Assembly: GCA_036274055.1 (NCBI GenBank)
Contig: DASUGM010000324.1
Location: 1-45,912, forward strand
Direction of reading: 5' to 3'
Source: DASUGM01 sp036274055
Lineage (GTDB): Bacteria; Acidobacteriota; Vicinamibacteria; Vicinamibacterales; SCN-69-37
Length of the DNA stretch: 45,912 bases
This document shows, one piece after another, positions 1 through 8,810 of this stretch. Numbering within the stretch: the stretch's first letter is position 1; the number at the start of each line of letters is the position of its first letter. Both the position numbers and the translations under genes were made by a program. The notes beneath the pieces were generated by a model. It saw nothing but the letters and a program-made list of their open reading frames with translations, made no database searches and was not told the DNA's origin.

Positions 1-9
1 GAAGACCAT

Positions 10-40
10 GAGGGGTTCTTTCTTCCAGAAAGAACCTCTC
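10..40 (-). terminator. Strong hairpin downstream of the GH13 gene
   Basis: A 13-bp stem (arms 10-22 and 28-40, one G.U pair) closes a 5-nt loop. It lies about 74 nt past the stop of the minus-strand glycosidase operon, so it may end that transcript or stabilise its 3' end. There is no clear U-run on either side, so it is not a textbook intrinsic terminator. Confidence 0.45.
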
Positions 41-113
41 AAGCTCTGCCTCTTGCTCTTCTCGTGCTTCTCCCTGTGAATTCGCTCTTGGCAAGCGCAC
101 TTCACTCAGCGCA

Positions 114-1595
114 CTACTGCAATGCGTCCAACTGAAATAAGTTGCACTTCCACGGCGCCATTTCAACGTAGAGCCCGGCATCGCGCATCTCTGAGCCATC
201 GCGATCGTAGAACTCCTCGGACAGCGTGTCCCGGAGGCGCCAGGTGCGGCCGCGCAGTTCGTCGAGCGGCACGTGGACGCGCGCCTGAACGGCCGAGTCC
301 GAGAAATTGATGACGACCAGGAAGCGCTCGTTGTCTTTCACCCAGCACCAGGTGAGCAGGTTCACGGCGCTCTGATTGTCGGGCCAGCCGGTTCGTTCGC
401 ACAGTCGCCAGGCACCATTGCGGAAGACATCGCGATGTGTCGCCTCGAGCAACCGGCGATAGAACGACTGGAGGTCGCGATCGATCGGCTCGTCGGGCCG
501 CCGGCCGAGAAAGACCGGCAGGCGCACTTTGCGCCCGTCGAATTGACCTTCGTGGAGCAGCCGGGCGCCGGGAAGCGTGAGGATCGCGACCGCGGCGGCG
601 CGCGCTCTTGGCGCCTTGAAGGCAGTCGCGGCTCGGGGTTCGTCGTGATTTTCGATGAACCGCACCATCCGCTGCTGGTACGCCTGATCGGCGAGCAGGT
701 GCAGCCGCACCGGCTCGGCGTCTTGATGCTCCATCCGGTCGTAGAGGGTCTTGTCGTAGCAGAAATCGAACCCCTGCTGCTGCAGTTCCCACTCGAGATT
801 CCAGTACGCCTCGGCGATGAACTTGAAGTCCGGCGACAGCGCCCTGGTCGCCGCGATGATCGTCGGCCAGTAATCGTCAGCCGGCCGGGCCCCGGCACGC
901 GCTCCCCACGTGCGCTCGAAGATGTTGTTGAGCATCAACATCGCCATGTCACAGCGGACCGCGTCGCACTGGGTCGCGATCGATCCCACCGTCTCGATGG
1001 CGCCGCGACGGAGCCCGGGGTGAAAGGCGTTCAGCTGCAGCACGTCCGGCCACGCCGGGAAAAACGGATCGCGGCCGCACGCGAACACCTTGCCGGCCAC
1101 GTGCACGAAGGACGCGGGATCGCGCTGCGCATCGCCGGCGTCGCCCTGGACGAGATAGTCAGGATGCCCGGTCACCCACGGATGATCCGGCGCGATGTGG
1201 TTGGGCACGTAGTCGAGGATCAGCCGCAGCCCGCGATCGCTCAGCGCGCGGCGCGCGGCCGCGAGACCCTCCGGACCGCCGAGATGCTCGTCGACGACGT
1301 AGCGGCGGACGCAGTACGGCGATCCGACGTTGTCAGCCGCCACGAAGTCGGGAAGCGCGCGTCGGAAATCCGCGAGCAGCCCGGGGTTGCGCATCGAAAT
1401 CGCGATGCCGGCCGGACTCCGTTCCCACACGCCCATGAACCAGACGGCGTCGAAACCGCCGGACGCGATCTGGTCCCATTCCTGACCGGGCACGGTGCCG
1501 AGATCGAGGCGCCGCTGATACTGCCGGCCCAGATCGGTCAGCCAGGTCCAGGTGTTGATCTCGTAGACGACCGGATGACGCGGCCAGGGCTTCAT
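114..1595 (-). CDS. GH13 alpha-amylase-family glycoside hydrolase
   Basis: This 493-residue protein is an (alpha/beta)8 alpha-glucan or trehalose-acting GH13 enzyme. Conserved regions are visible in order: region I LILDYVPNH (Asp128, Asn132, His133), region II AVRCDMAML with the predicted nucleophile Asp216, region III FKFIAEAYWN with the acid/base Glu262, and region IV FIENHDEP with the transition-state Asp318. No signal peptide is seen, so it is probably cytoplasmic. The ATG at 1595 is chosen because it overlaps the stop of the upstream glucosidase gene (ATGA), indicating translational coupling; the reading frame continues upstream but only as antisense to that gene. The exact substrate cannot be read from the sequence. 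The pairing with a GH63 enzyme suggests breakdown or remodelling of storage glucan, trehalose or glucosylglycerate-like solutes. Confidence 0.88.
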   Translation of the reverse strand: MKPWPRHPVVYEINTWTWLTDLGRQYQRRLDLGTVPGQEWDQIASGGFDAVWFMGVWERSPAGIAISMRNPGLLADFRRALPDFVAADNVGSPYCVRRYVVDEHLGGPEGLAAARRALSDRGLRLILDYVPNHIAPDHPWVTGHPDYLVQGDAGDAQRDPASFVHVAGKVFACGRDPFFPAWPDVLQLNAFHPGLRRGAIETVGSIATQCDAVRCDMAMLMLNNIFERTWGARAGARPADDYWPTIIAATRALSPDFKFIAEAYWNLEWELQQQGFDFCYDKTLYDRMEHQDAEPVRLHLLADQAYQQRMVRFIENHDEPRAATAFKAPRARAAAVAILTLPGARLLHEGQFDGRKVRLPVFLGRRPDEPIDRDLQSFYRRLLEATHRDVFRNGAWRLCERTGWPDNQSAVNLLTWCWVKDNERFLVVINFSDSAVQARVHVPLDELRGRTWRLRDTLSEEFYDRDGSEMRDAGLYVEMAPWKCNLFQLDALQ

Positions 1596-4354
1596 GACCG
1601 CGCCGATGGCTGGTCGTGCCCGCGCGCGAAGCTGCTCTCCTTGCCGCCCTCGAGCAGGTCCTTCGCGTCCACGGAGCCGTAGAGCTCGATGAATTTCGCG
1701 ACCAGCCCGGTCCATCCGGTTTGATGGCTGGCGCCCAGTCCGGCGCCGTTGTCGGCGTGGAAGAACTCGTAGAAGAGCGGATAGTCGCGCCAGTGCGGGT
1801 CGTTCTGAAATGTCTGATTGCCGCCGAACACCGGACGACGGCCGTGCTCGTCGCGCAGGAAAATGCGCGTCAGGCGATCGCTGATCTCCCGGCTCACCTC
1901 GAAGAGGTTCATCATCTTCCCGGATCCGGTGGGACATTCGATCCGGAAGTTGTCACCGTAGTAGAGATACAGGTTCAGCAGCGATCGGATGATCAGCGCG
2001 TTCACCGGCATCCACACCGGACCGCGCCAGTTCGAGTTGCCGCCGAACATGCCGTTGTCGGATTCGGCCGGCAGGTAGTCGACGCGGTGCTCCTGGCCGT
2101 TGACGTGGAAGACGTACGGGTGCCGCTCGTGGAACTTCGACAACGCACGGATGCCGTACGGGCTCAGAAACTCATTCTCGTCGAGCATCTTCGTCAGGAT
2201 TCGACGAAGCCGCTCAGGCGTCACCAGCGCCATCAACCCGCGGCCGCCGACGCCGAGGTGATCGGGACCGGTGGGATGAATCGTCTCCATCAACCCGGGC
2301 ATGCGGCGGATGCGTTCCTCGATCCGCGACATCGCGTCCGAGACGCGCTCGCGCTGCCACGGCTCGATCACGGTGGCGGCACAGAGCGGCAGCAGTCCGA
2401 CCATCGAGCGAACCTTGAGGCGCGTGCCGCTGCCATCCGGCAGCCGCAACAGGTCGTAGTAGAAGCCGTCCTCTTCGTCCCACATGCCCTCGGCACCCTG
2501 CTGATTCATGGCCGAGGCGATGAAGAGAAAGTGATCCGCGAACTTCACGACCATGTCCTGATAGGACGAATCGTGGGCGGCGAGTTCGATCGCCAGTTCG
2601 ACCATGTTCTGGCTGAACAGCGCCATCCACGCGGTGCCGTCGGCCTGCTCGAGATGGCCGCCGGTCGGCAGCGGCGCGCTGCGGTCGAACACGCCGATGT
2701 TGTCGAGCCCGAGGAAGCCGCCCTCGAAGACGTTCTTGCCGAACCGGTCCTTGCGGTTGACCCACCAGGTGAAGTTGAGCAGCAGCTTGTTGAAGGCCCG
2801 CTTGAGGAACGGCACGTCGGTCTCGCCGCGCCGGGCGAGTTCGGCCCGATGCAGAAAGAGCGTGGCAAACGCGTGGACCGGCGGGTTGACGTCGCTGAAG
2901 TTCCACTCGTACGCCGGCATCTGGCCGTTCGGATGCTGATAGCGCGAGCGCAGCATCAGCTCCATCTGCTGCTTGGCGAAGTCGGGATCGACGATCGCGA
3001 TCGGCAGCGTGTGAAACGCCAGATCCCACGCCGCATACCAGGGGTATTCCCACTTGTCGGGCATCGAGATGATGTCCGCGTTGACCATGTGGTACCACTC
3101 GGAGTTGCGCGCGTGATGATGGCCGTGGTGCAGCGGATGGGCGTAATGCTCCCGCAGCCAGTTGTCGCCGTCGAAGAAGAAGAACTGCTTGCTCCACAGC
3201 ATGCCGGCCAGCGCCTGGCGCATCACCAGCGCCGCGTCCGGCGAGGTCGAGGGCGGGGTCACCGATTGATAGAACTCATCGGCCTCGCGCAGCCGGGCGT
3301 CGAACGTCGCCGCGAACGCCGGACCGAACGGCGACGCCGTTTGCTTGGCGGCGGCGCCTTTAATCGGCGGCTGTCCGGTCAAGCGCAGACGCACGACCGT
3401 GGACTCCCCTGCTCCGATGACGCGACGGCAATGCGCGGCGACCTTGGTGCCGCGCTGGTCAGGATTCACCGCCTCCGGCCGGCCGTGCACGACGCAGTCG
3501 TTGATGCCGTCCTTCACGTACTTGCTGTCGTTGGCCTGTCCGGGAAACAGCCGCGCGTGATTGGTGGCGTTCTCCGTGAACAGCAGCGGCGCGTCGCCGT
3601 CGCACGAGAAGATGAACTGGCCCAGCTTCTTGTGCGCCGCGGTCGCGGCGACGAAGCCGGTGGTGCCCGGCACCTGCCTGATCAGCGGCGGTTCGTCGAC
3701 ACGGTTGGACGGCGAGATCCACGCGGCCCAGTCGTTCCGGAACCACAGCGTCGGCAGCAGATGGAGCTCGGCCGCTTCCTTGCCGCGGTTGACCGCGGTG
3801 ATCTTGACGAGGATGTCGTCGGGGCCGGCCTTGGCGTACTCGACGAAGACGTCGAAGTAGCGATCGCCGGCAAAGACGCCGGTGTCGATCAATTCGTACT
3901 CGAAGTCGTGCCGGGTGCGCCGCCGGTTGGTGTCGATCAGATCGCTGTAGGGAAACGCCGCCTGCGGATACTTGTACAGATATTTCATGTACGAGTGCGT
4001 CGGCGTGCTGTCGAGGTAGAAGTAGTACTCCTTGACGTCTTCGCCGTGGTTGCCCTGACCGTTGGTCAGGCCGAACAGCCGCTCCTTGAGAATCGGATCG
4101 CGGCCGTTCCACAGCGCGAGCGCGAAACACAGATGCTGCTGGTCGTCGGAGATGCCGGCCAGGCCGTCTTCACCCCAGCGATAGGCGCGCGACCGCGCGT
4201 GATCGTGGGTGAAGAAATTCCAGGCATCGCCGCCGGGGCTGTAGTCCTCGCGGACCGTGCCCCACTGGCGCTCGCTGAGGTACGGGCCCCAGGCCTTCCA
4301 TGGCGCCTTCTGCTCTCGAGCTTCTTCGAGCCGGAGCTGTTCGGCCCCAGGCAT
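1592..4354 (-). CDS. GH63-family glucosidase (MGH1-like)
   Basis: This 920-residue protein resembles the bacterial GH63 enzymes annotated simply as glucosidase. It has an N-terminal beta-rich domain (about 1-340) and a C-terminal (alpha/alpha)6 barrel. Recognisable barrel landmarks are AAWDLAFHTLP, with Asp444 as likely general acid, NWRGPVWMPVNAL, and ASHQTGWTGL near the C-terminus. There is no signal peptide, which suggests a cytoplasmic alpha-glucosidase or a hydrolase of glucosyl compatible solutes. It is the first gene of a pair: its stop overlaps the ATG of the GH13 gene by four bases. The HdeD-like gene lies just upstream on the same strand (24 nt), so all three may be cotranscribed. 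The family is secure; the substrate is not. Confidence 0.88.
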   Translation of the reverse strand: MPGAEQLRLEEAREQKAPWKAWGPYLSERQWGTVREDYSPGGDAWNFFTHDHARSRAYRWGEDGLAGISDDQQHLCFALALWNGRDPILKERLFGLTNGQGNHGEDVKEYYFYLDSTPTHSYMKYLYKYPQAAFPYSDLIDTNRRRTRHDFEYELIDTGVFAGDRYFDVFVEYAKAGPDDILVKITAVNRGKEAAELHLLPTLWFRNDWAAWISPSNRVDEPPLIRQVPGTTGFVAATAAHKKLGQFIFSCDGDAPLLFTENATNHARLFPGQANDSKYVKDGINDCVVHGRPEAVNPDQRGTKVAAHCRRVIGAGESTVVRLRLTGQPPIKGAAAKQTASPFGPAFAATFDARLREADEFYQSVTPPSTSPDAALVMRQALAGMLWSKQFFFFDGDNWLREHYAHPLHHGHHHARNSEWYHMVNADIISMPDKWEYPWYAAWDLAFHTLPIAIVDPDFAKQQMELMLRSRYQHPNGQMPAYEWNFSDVNPPVHAFATLFLHRAELARRGETDVPFLKRAFNKLLLNFTWWVNRKDRFGKNVFEGGFLGLDNIGVFDRSAPLPTGGHLEQADGTAWMALFSQNMVELAIELAAHDSSYQDMVVKFADHFLFIASAMNQQGAEGMWDEEDGFYYDLLRLPDGSGTRLKVRSMVGLLPLCAATVIEPWQRERVSDAMSRIEERIRRMPGLMETIHPTGPDHLGVGGRGLMALVTPERLRRILTKMLDENEFLSPYGIRALSKFHERHPYVFHVNGQEHRVDYLPAESDNGMFGGNSNWRGPVWMPVNALIIRSLLNLYLYYGDNFRIECPTGSGKMMNLFEVSREISDRLTRIFLRDEHGRRPVFGGNQTFQNDPHWRDYPLFYEFFHADNGAGLGASHQTGWTGLVAKFIELYGSVDAKDLLEGGKESSFARGHDQPSARS

Positions 4355-4378
4355 GACGTAACTCCTTGGTCGCGCCGA

Positions 4379-4966
4379 TCAGGCGAATCGCGCCTTGATA
4401 TTCCGCGGAATGGCGCGCAACCTGAGCGCCAGGATGATGAACAGCACGCCGATCAGGATCGAGAAGACGCCGATCAGCCAGAGCGCCGCGAGGGCGCCGG
4501 CGCCGGGGCGGGCAATCAGCCACAGCCCGAAGATCACCGAGACAAGGCCGGCGAGCACCAGCCGCCATTCGTTGTCGATTTCGCGCCGCAACTGGATCGC
4601 GACGACGACCTCGAGAACGCCGGCGGCGATCGCGCGAATCGCGATGTAGTACAGGAGCGCGAGCGCGGGCACCGCGGGGTTCATCAACGTGATCACGCCG
4701 ATCGCGATCCCGAACAGGCCCTCGATCAGCAGGATCACCCAATGCGGCTGTTCATCGCGACGGCTGATCGCGGTCCAGGCGCCGAGGATGCCGTCGGCGA
4801 GCGCGTAGGCGCCGAACACGAACGCCAGCGAAGCCAGGGAGATTCCGGGCTGCGCGAGCGTGAAGACGCCGAACAGCGTCGCCGCGACGCCGCGGAGCAG
4901 CAGCATCTGCCACTTCCGCGCAAACGCGTCCTTCAGTCTTCCGCCGAGTTGGAATGACTCAGCCAT
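4379..4966 (-). CDS. HdeD-like (DUF308) membrane protein
   Basis: This 195-residue integral membrane protein has about six hydrophobic helices arranged as repeated pairs, including LLLRGVAATLFGVFTLAQPG and RLVLAGLVSVIFGLWLIARPGAG. The repeated 'G(V/I)xxLxxP' helix ends are characteristic of the HdeD/DUF308 family. In E. coli HdeD is linked to acid resistance; here the role is unknown. The start at 4966 is preferred over the longer frame beginning at 5029 because GAGG stands at a good distance before it and the extra 21 residues are polar and basic. It sits upstream of the GH63-GH13 pair on the same strand and may share its transcript. Confidence 0.85.
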   Translation of the reverse strand: MAESFQLGGRLKDAFARKWQMLLLRGVAATLFGVFTLAQPGISLASLAFVFGAYALADGILGAWTAISRRDEQPHWVILLIEGLFGIAIGVITLMNPAVPALALLYYIAIRAIAAGVLEVVVAIQLRREIDNEWRLVLAGLVSVIFGLWLIARPGAGALAALWLIGVFSILIGVLFIILALRLRAIPRNIKARFA

Positions 4967-5068
4967 GACACACCTCGTTTGTTGACGGGGAGTTCGAGGT
5001 CGGGGAATAAGAGATTCGCGCCAGGGCACCCGCGAACGGGTGCCCTGGCCGAAGTAACGTCGAACGTC

Positions 5069-6109
5069 CTACTTCGATCGTCCGTAGGGATTGCCGCCGA
5101 GCGCGTTGGAGATGTCGGTGATCGCCTTCTGCGCGCGGACGCTGTTGCCGGCGTCGTCGAGCGGCGGCGAAACCACCGCGATGCCGAACTTGCCGGGGGA
5201 GACGGCGATGAGACCGCCGCCGACACCGCTCTTGGCGGGAAGGCCGGTGTGATAGAGCCACTTGCCGGAGTCGTCGTAGAGACCAGCCGTCGCCATGATC
5301 GCGAGCACGCCAGGCACCTTCGTCGGGTCAATCACCTGTTTGCCGGTGACCGGGTTCTTGCCGCCGAACGCCAGCGTTGCCGCCATCGTGCCGAGGTCCT
5401 TGGCGTTGACGCCAATCGAGCACTGACGCGTGTACAGATCGACCGCCTGCGGCCAGTTCGACTTGATGTAACCGTAGGCGAGCATCAAGGCGCCGATCGC
5501 CTGATTGCGCTGGTTCGAGTCCGACTCCGACTTGTAGACGTCCTGCAGCACCTTCAGCTGGCGGCCGGCCGAGTCGTTGTGGATGCCGATGATCTTCGCC
5601 CACACCGCGTCGGCGGTGGCGCCGGTCACCATGCCGGTGGCCGAAATCGCGCCGGGGTTGACCAGCGGGTTCATCTCCGGCGCGCCGGTGCCGACCACCG
5701 TCTTCACGCCTTCGATCGCGATGATCGAATTGAAGCGGGCGCCGGTCGCGTCCACGCCAATCCGCTTCTCGATCGACTCGAGCCCCTGCTCCTGGATGAC
5801 CTGTGCCGCGGTGAAGACCTTCGAGATCGACTGGATCGACACTTCGGTCGTCACGTTGCCGGCGGTGTAGACCTTGCCGTCAGCGGTGACGAGCGCGATG
5901 CCGAACAGCTTCGGATCGACTTTCGCCAATGCAGGAATGTAGTCGGCGTTCTTGCCTTCCTGCAGGTTCTGGTATTTCGCGAACGCAGCGTCGATGGCCT
6001 TCTGGTAGTCAGCCGGCGCCTGCGCACGGAGTGAGGGGACCGAGAAAACGAGCGCCGCTGCCGCCGTGAGCAGCATGCCGACGCCAGCGGAACGGGTAAT
6101 CGTGCGCAT
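5069..6109 (-). CDS. glsA: Periplasmic glutaminase A
   Basis: This 346-residue protein belongs to the serine-dependent beta-lactamase-like glutaminase family (L-glutamine to L-glutamate plus ammonia). The catalytic SxxK is in SIQSISKVF (Ser94, Lys97). Other family blocks are ADYIPALAK, GAPEMNPLVNPGAI, SNQRNQAIGALML and the C-terminal LPAKSGVGGG. An N-terminal signal peptide (about 1-29, ending SLRAQ) predicts export, unlike the cytoplasmic E. coli enzymes. Start choice: ATG 6109 follows GGAGG and lies only 2 nt after the stop of the porin gene, so the two are almost certainly one transcript. A secreted glutaminase beside an outer-membrane channel suggests use of extracellular glutamine or peptide-derived amides. 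Confidence 0.93.
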   Translation of the reverse strand: MRTITRSAGVGMLLTAAAALVFSVPSLRAQAPADYQKAIDAAFAKYQNLQEGKNADYIPALAKVDPKLFGIALVTADGKVYTAGNVTTEVSIQSISKVFTAAQVIQEQGLESIEKRIGVDATGARFNSIIAIEGVKTVVGTGAPEMNPLVNPGAISATGMVTGATADAVWAKIIGIHNDSAGRQLKVLQDVYKSESDSNQRNQAIGALMLAYGYIKSNWPQAVDLYTRQCSIGVNAKDLGTMAATLAFGGKNPVTGKQVIDPTKVPGVLAIMATAGLYDDSGKWLYHTGLPAKSGVGGGLIAVSPGKFGIAVVSPPLDDAGNSVRAQKAITDISNALGGNPYGRSK

Positions 6110-6111
6110 GA

Positions 6112-7422
6112 CTAGCCTCCGAGCTTGAACGAGAAGTTGTACTTGAACGAGAACTGGATCTTCGACCCGTCGGAATGGAATCCGTCGGAGAAGTTGGTGC
6201 GGCGGCCCCACTGATATTCGCCGCCCATCATCACGCCCGCCACGGGGTAGTGCATGATGTTGACCAGGAAGTAGTCGCCGCTCTTGTACGCATCCGGCGC
6301 CTGGCCGTCGCTGTTGTCGATGCGCGTGCTCGAGTAACCGACGGTCGTCGAGTACTTCGGGTTGATCTGGTAATCCAGGAAGCCGACAAAGCCCTGGATC
6401 GGCAGCGCCTCGCCGACGATCGGCGTGACGATGTTGCCGGGGTTGGCCTTGATGCCGACGTCCACCGGCGCGTCGTTCATGTAGTTCTCGACGCCTTCAC
6501 CGAACATGTACTGAAGACGGACCGTGGCCTTCCCGTTCTTGGACTTGAGGTTCGAGCTCAGGTTCAGGCCCCAGCCGGTCGCGTCACCCGACAACTCATA
6601 CTGATCGTTGAGCGTGTCGTCCCATGCCATCCTGCGGACGACACCGGCGGCGCGGGCGTAGCCCCACTTGCGGGTGAAGGTGTACGCGCCGGTGAGGTCG
6701 AGGTTCGGATTCCGCCCACGAATGCCCTGAATTTCGACACGGTCGGCAAGCACGCCGCCGTCGCCGCTGGCGCCCGGCTGCTCGAGCGCGACGATCAGGC
6801 TGGAGTCGTCCTTCTTGATCGCATAGAAGCGGACCTGAATGTTGCGGTAGAACACCATGCCGGTCGGACCCCAGTACTCCACCGAGTTCGGGAACACGTC
6901 CGGATCCATGAACACGCTCCAGGTCTGGCCGGCGCCGATCCGCCCGAGTTCGCCGTAGGCGTGCCGGAGGCGGAACGTGGTCTGCCCTTCGTCGACGCCG
7001 ACGCCGAACATTTCGAATTCGAACGTCGTTTTCAGATCGCCAAGCGCGGTCGGCGTGGTTGCCTTGACGCCGAGCCGGCTCTGACGAACCGAGGCGAACG
7101 CGCTGTTGTCCTTGCCGTGCTCACCTTCGAATTTCGGGAGCTTGGAGACCCGCATGGTGTCGTACCACTTCGGGTTGATGGACTTGAAGTTGTGGCCGAT
7201 GTCGAGCATCGCAAAGCCGTAGATCTCCATCGACGCCCGGGCCTGCGCCGGCGCTGGATCGGGTGCCGGTTCTGTCGCCGCCGGTGCCGTGGTGACGGTG
7301 GCGGGTGCCGAAGGCGGTGGTGTGCTGTTGGTCTGCGCCCACGCGCCCGTTGCCGTGGCCAGGACCATCGCCAGGGCGAGCCCGAATTGAGCGGGCCGAA
7401 CGTGCAGTTTATTTGCTCTCAT
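6112..7422 (-). CDS. DcaP-like trimeric outer-membrane porin
   Basis: This 436-residue protein has a clear signal peptide (cleavage near TGAWA-QT, residue 29). A Pro/Ala-rich linker (about 30-62) follows, then alternating amphipathic beta-strands to a hydrophobic C-terminal strand, as expected for an outer-membrane barrel. MEIYGFAMLDIGHNF and the block around AYGELGRIGAGQTWSVFMDP match the DcaP family of trimeric porins, which pass negatively charged small molecules such as dicarboxylates. The glutaminase start lies 2 nt downstream and the amidohydrolase gene ends 65 nt upstream, so the porin is probably the uptake channel of a three-gene catabolic unit. Family assignment is from pattern recognition. 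Confidence 0.82.
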   Translation of the reverse strand: MRANKLHVRPAQFGLALAMVLATATGAWAQTNSTPPPSAPATVTTAPAATEPAPDPAPAQARASMEIYGFAMLDIGHNFKSINPKWYDTMRVSKLPKFEGEHGKDNSAFASVRQSRLGVKATTPTALGDLKTTFEFEMFGVGVDEGQTTFRLRHAYGELGRIGAGQTWSVFMDPDVFPNSVEYWGPTGMVFYRNIQVRFYAIKKDDSSLIVALEQPGASGDGGVLADRVEIQGIRGRNPNLDLTGAYTFTRKWGYARAAGVVRRMAWDDTLNDQYELSGDATGWGLNLSSNLKSKNGKATVRLQYMFGEGVENYMNDAPVDVGIKANPGNIVTPIVGEALPIQGFVGFLDYQINPKYSTTVGYSSTRIDNSDGQAPDAYKSGDYFLVNIMHYPVAGVMMGGEYQWGRRTNFSDGFHSDGSKIQFSFKYNFSFKLGG

Positions 7423-7487
7423 TTCCTGCTGTCTCCTTCGTCTGTGTCATTCGACTTTCACTCAAACCGGGAACAATTTCTTTCGGG

Positions 7488-8594
7488 TCATTTCACGTGT
7501 GCGGCTTCCCACGCCCGCACTTTTCGTCGCGCATCGTCGAACAGGCGCTCGTAGTTGCCTTTCAGCAACTTCTGCTTCGCGTCCGGCGTGAGCCGCGCGA
7601 ACATGGGCTGGTACATGTCGACGATCTTCAGATAGCTGCCCTGATCGGTCGGGGCCACTTCGTCGGTGCCGAACAGGAAGCGATCGGGATAGCGGTTGAT
7701 CAGGTCTGCCATCGCCGCCGTCGCCTCGGGCGTCGCGGCGACATACTTGGCGACTTCGGTCCACGAGATGTCGACGTAAAAGTTCTTCAATCGCGGTTCA
7801 GCCAGCCCGCGTTCCATCATCGCCAGATGGTCCTTGACAGGATGGACAATGCGGCCGACACCGGCGTGCGCCCAGATCACGACGGAGTTGGGATGCCGCA
7901 GCATCAGATCGCGGAACTGCGGCACGATCCACGGTTCCTGGCCGGCCTTCGGGAACGGCATGTCGATGTCGTTGTGAAGAATCGACACCAGACCGGTCTC
8001 GGCGGTGAAGTCGAGAATGCGATCGAGCGCGGGATCGAGCAGGCTCGCGGTCTTGCCGGGAATCTTCGCCGACACGAACTCCTTGTGGATCGTGAACTCG
8101 CCGATCCCCGAAAACACGCCCGGGAACGTCAGCAGCACCCGCTTGATGTGATCGGCGGCGTACATGTCCGCGGGATTGAACCCCGTGATCATCGGATCGA
8201 AGCGCGCGCGATCGGCCGGCGACAATGACCGGTACGCCATCGCGATGTGGGCGTCGGTGAACGAGTAGTAATAGAGCGGCGCGTCGCTTTGCAGGTAATA
8301 GGTGGGCGCGAAGTCGCCGGTGTTGCCCTTGTCCCACATCTGCTGCAGCGGGATGCCGAAGAGCGCGACGCGGCCGACGCGATTGCCCATGATCTTCAGG
8401 AAGTCACGGATGTCGGTGCCTTCCTGAATGTAATTGGTGAGGTGGAAATGCGAGTCGTTGAGTTCGTAGGCCTGAACGGGGGCGTCGACCGTTGTCGCCG
8501 TGCGTGCCGACGGCGTCGCCGAAAGGAGCCACGCGCCTACCAAGAGACACGCCATCCCTGCCGATGCTGTCCCGACCGCCGCTTTGACACTCAT
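7488..8594 (-). CDS. Secreted amidohydrolase-family protein (amidohydrolase_2 type)
   Basis: This 368-residue TIM-barrel metal hydrolase has an N-terminal signal peptide (hydrophobic stretch about 12-27). Metal-ligand landmarks are NDSHFHLTN (His49, His51), SILHNDIDMP, VIWAHAGVGR and LFGTDEVAP with the conserved Asp near the C-terminus. These match PF04909-type hydrolases and decarboxylases; the substrate is unknown. It is first in the row amidohydrolase, porin, glutaminase (65 nt, then 2 nt), suggesting a periplasmic amide or amino-acid derivative pathway. The ATG at 8594 begins a standard n-region, and the longer out-of-frame reading upstream has no homology signal. Confidence 0.83.
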   Translation of the reverse strand: MSVKAAVGTASAGMACLLVGAWLLSATPSARTATTVDAPVQAYELNDSHFHLTNYIQEGTDIRDFLKIMGNRVGRVALFGIPLQQMWDKGNTGDFAPTYYLQSDAPLYYYSFTDAHIAMAYRSLSPADRARFDPMITGFNPADMYAADHIKRVLLTFPGVFSGIGEFTIHKEFVSAKIPGKTASLLDPALDRILDFTAETGLVSILHNDIDMPFPKAGQEPWIVPQFRDLMLRHPNSVVIWAHAGVGRIVHPVKDHLAMMERGLAEPRLKNFYVDISWTEVAKYVAATPEATAAMADLINRYPDRFLFGTDEVAPTDQGSYLKIVDMYQPMFARLTPDAKQKLLKGNYERLFDDARRKVRAWEAAHVK

Positions 8595-8681
8595 GACCGG
8601 CTTCCCCCGACCTGACCGACGCCAAAATCGACGGCGCCACGGGTTACACAGGGCAAGAACGGTGCCGACGGTAAGTGCATG

Positions 8682-8713
8682 GGCCTTTTCGGTTTTGAGC
8701 CGAAACCGAGGCC
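8682..8713. other. Imperfect stem-loop in the gap before the amidohydrolase gene
   Basis: Arms TCGGTTT (8689-8695) and AAACCGA (8703-8709) pair perfectly around a 7-nt loop, extended by GGCC/GGCC after a small bulge. It sits in the 216-nt gap between the serine-hydrolase-like gene and the amidohydrolase start. There is no U-run, so it could be a weak terminator or a 5' leader structure. Nothing else was recognised in this gap. Confidence 0.3.
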
Positions 8714-8810
8714 GTATAACGACCGGTAGTCGGGGACGATCTCAGCCGATCACTGTATGCCGTCAGTCCTCACGAACCCTGTCCGGGAGCATCCGGGTAC
8801 GAAGAAATCC

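Noticed and set aside
1616..4957. Very long plus-strand open frame (1113 codons) opposite the GH63 and HdeD genes
   Set aside because: It is an antisense shadow caused by high GC; the composition is rich in Arg, His and Val with no domain, while the minus strand has clear family motifs.
8682..8713. Stem-loop as a definite intrinsic terminator
   Set aside because: It has no U-run on either strand, so it is listed only as a structure.
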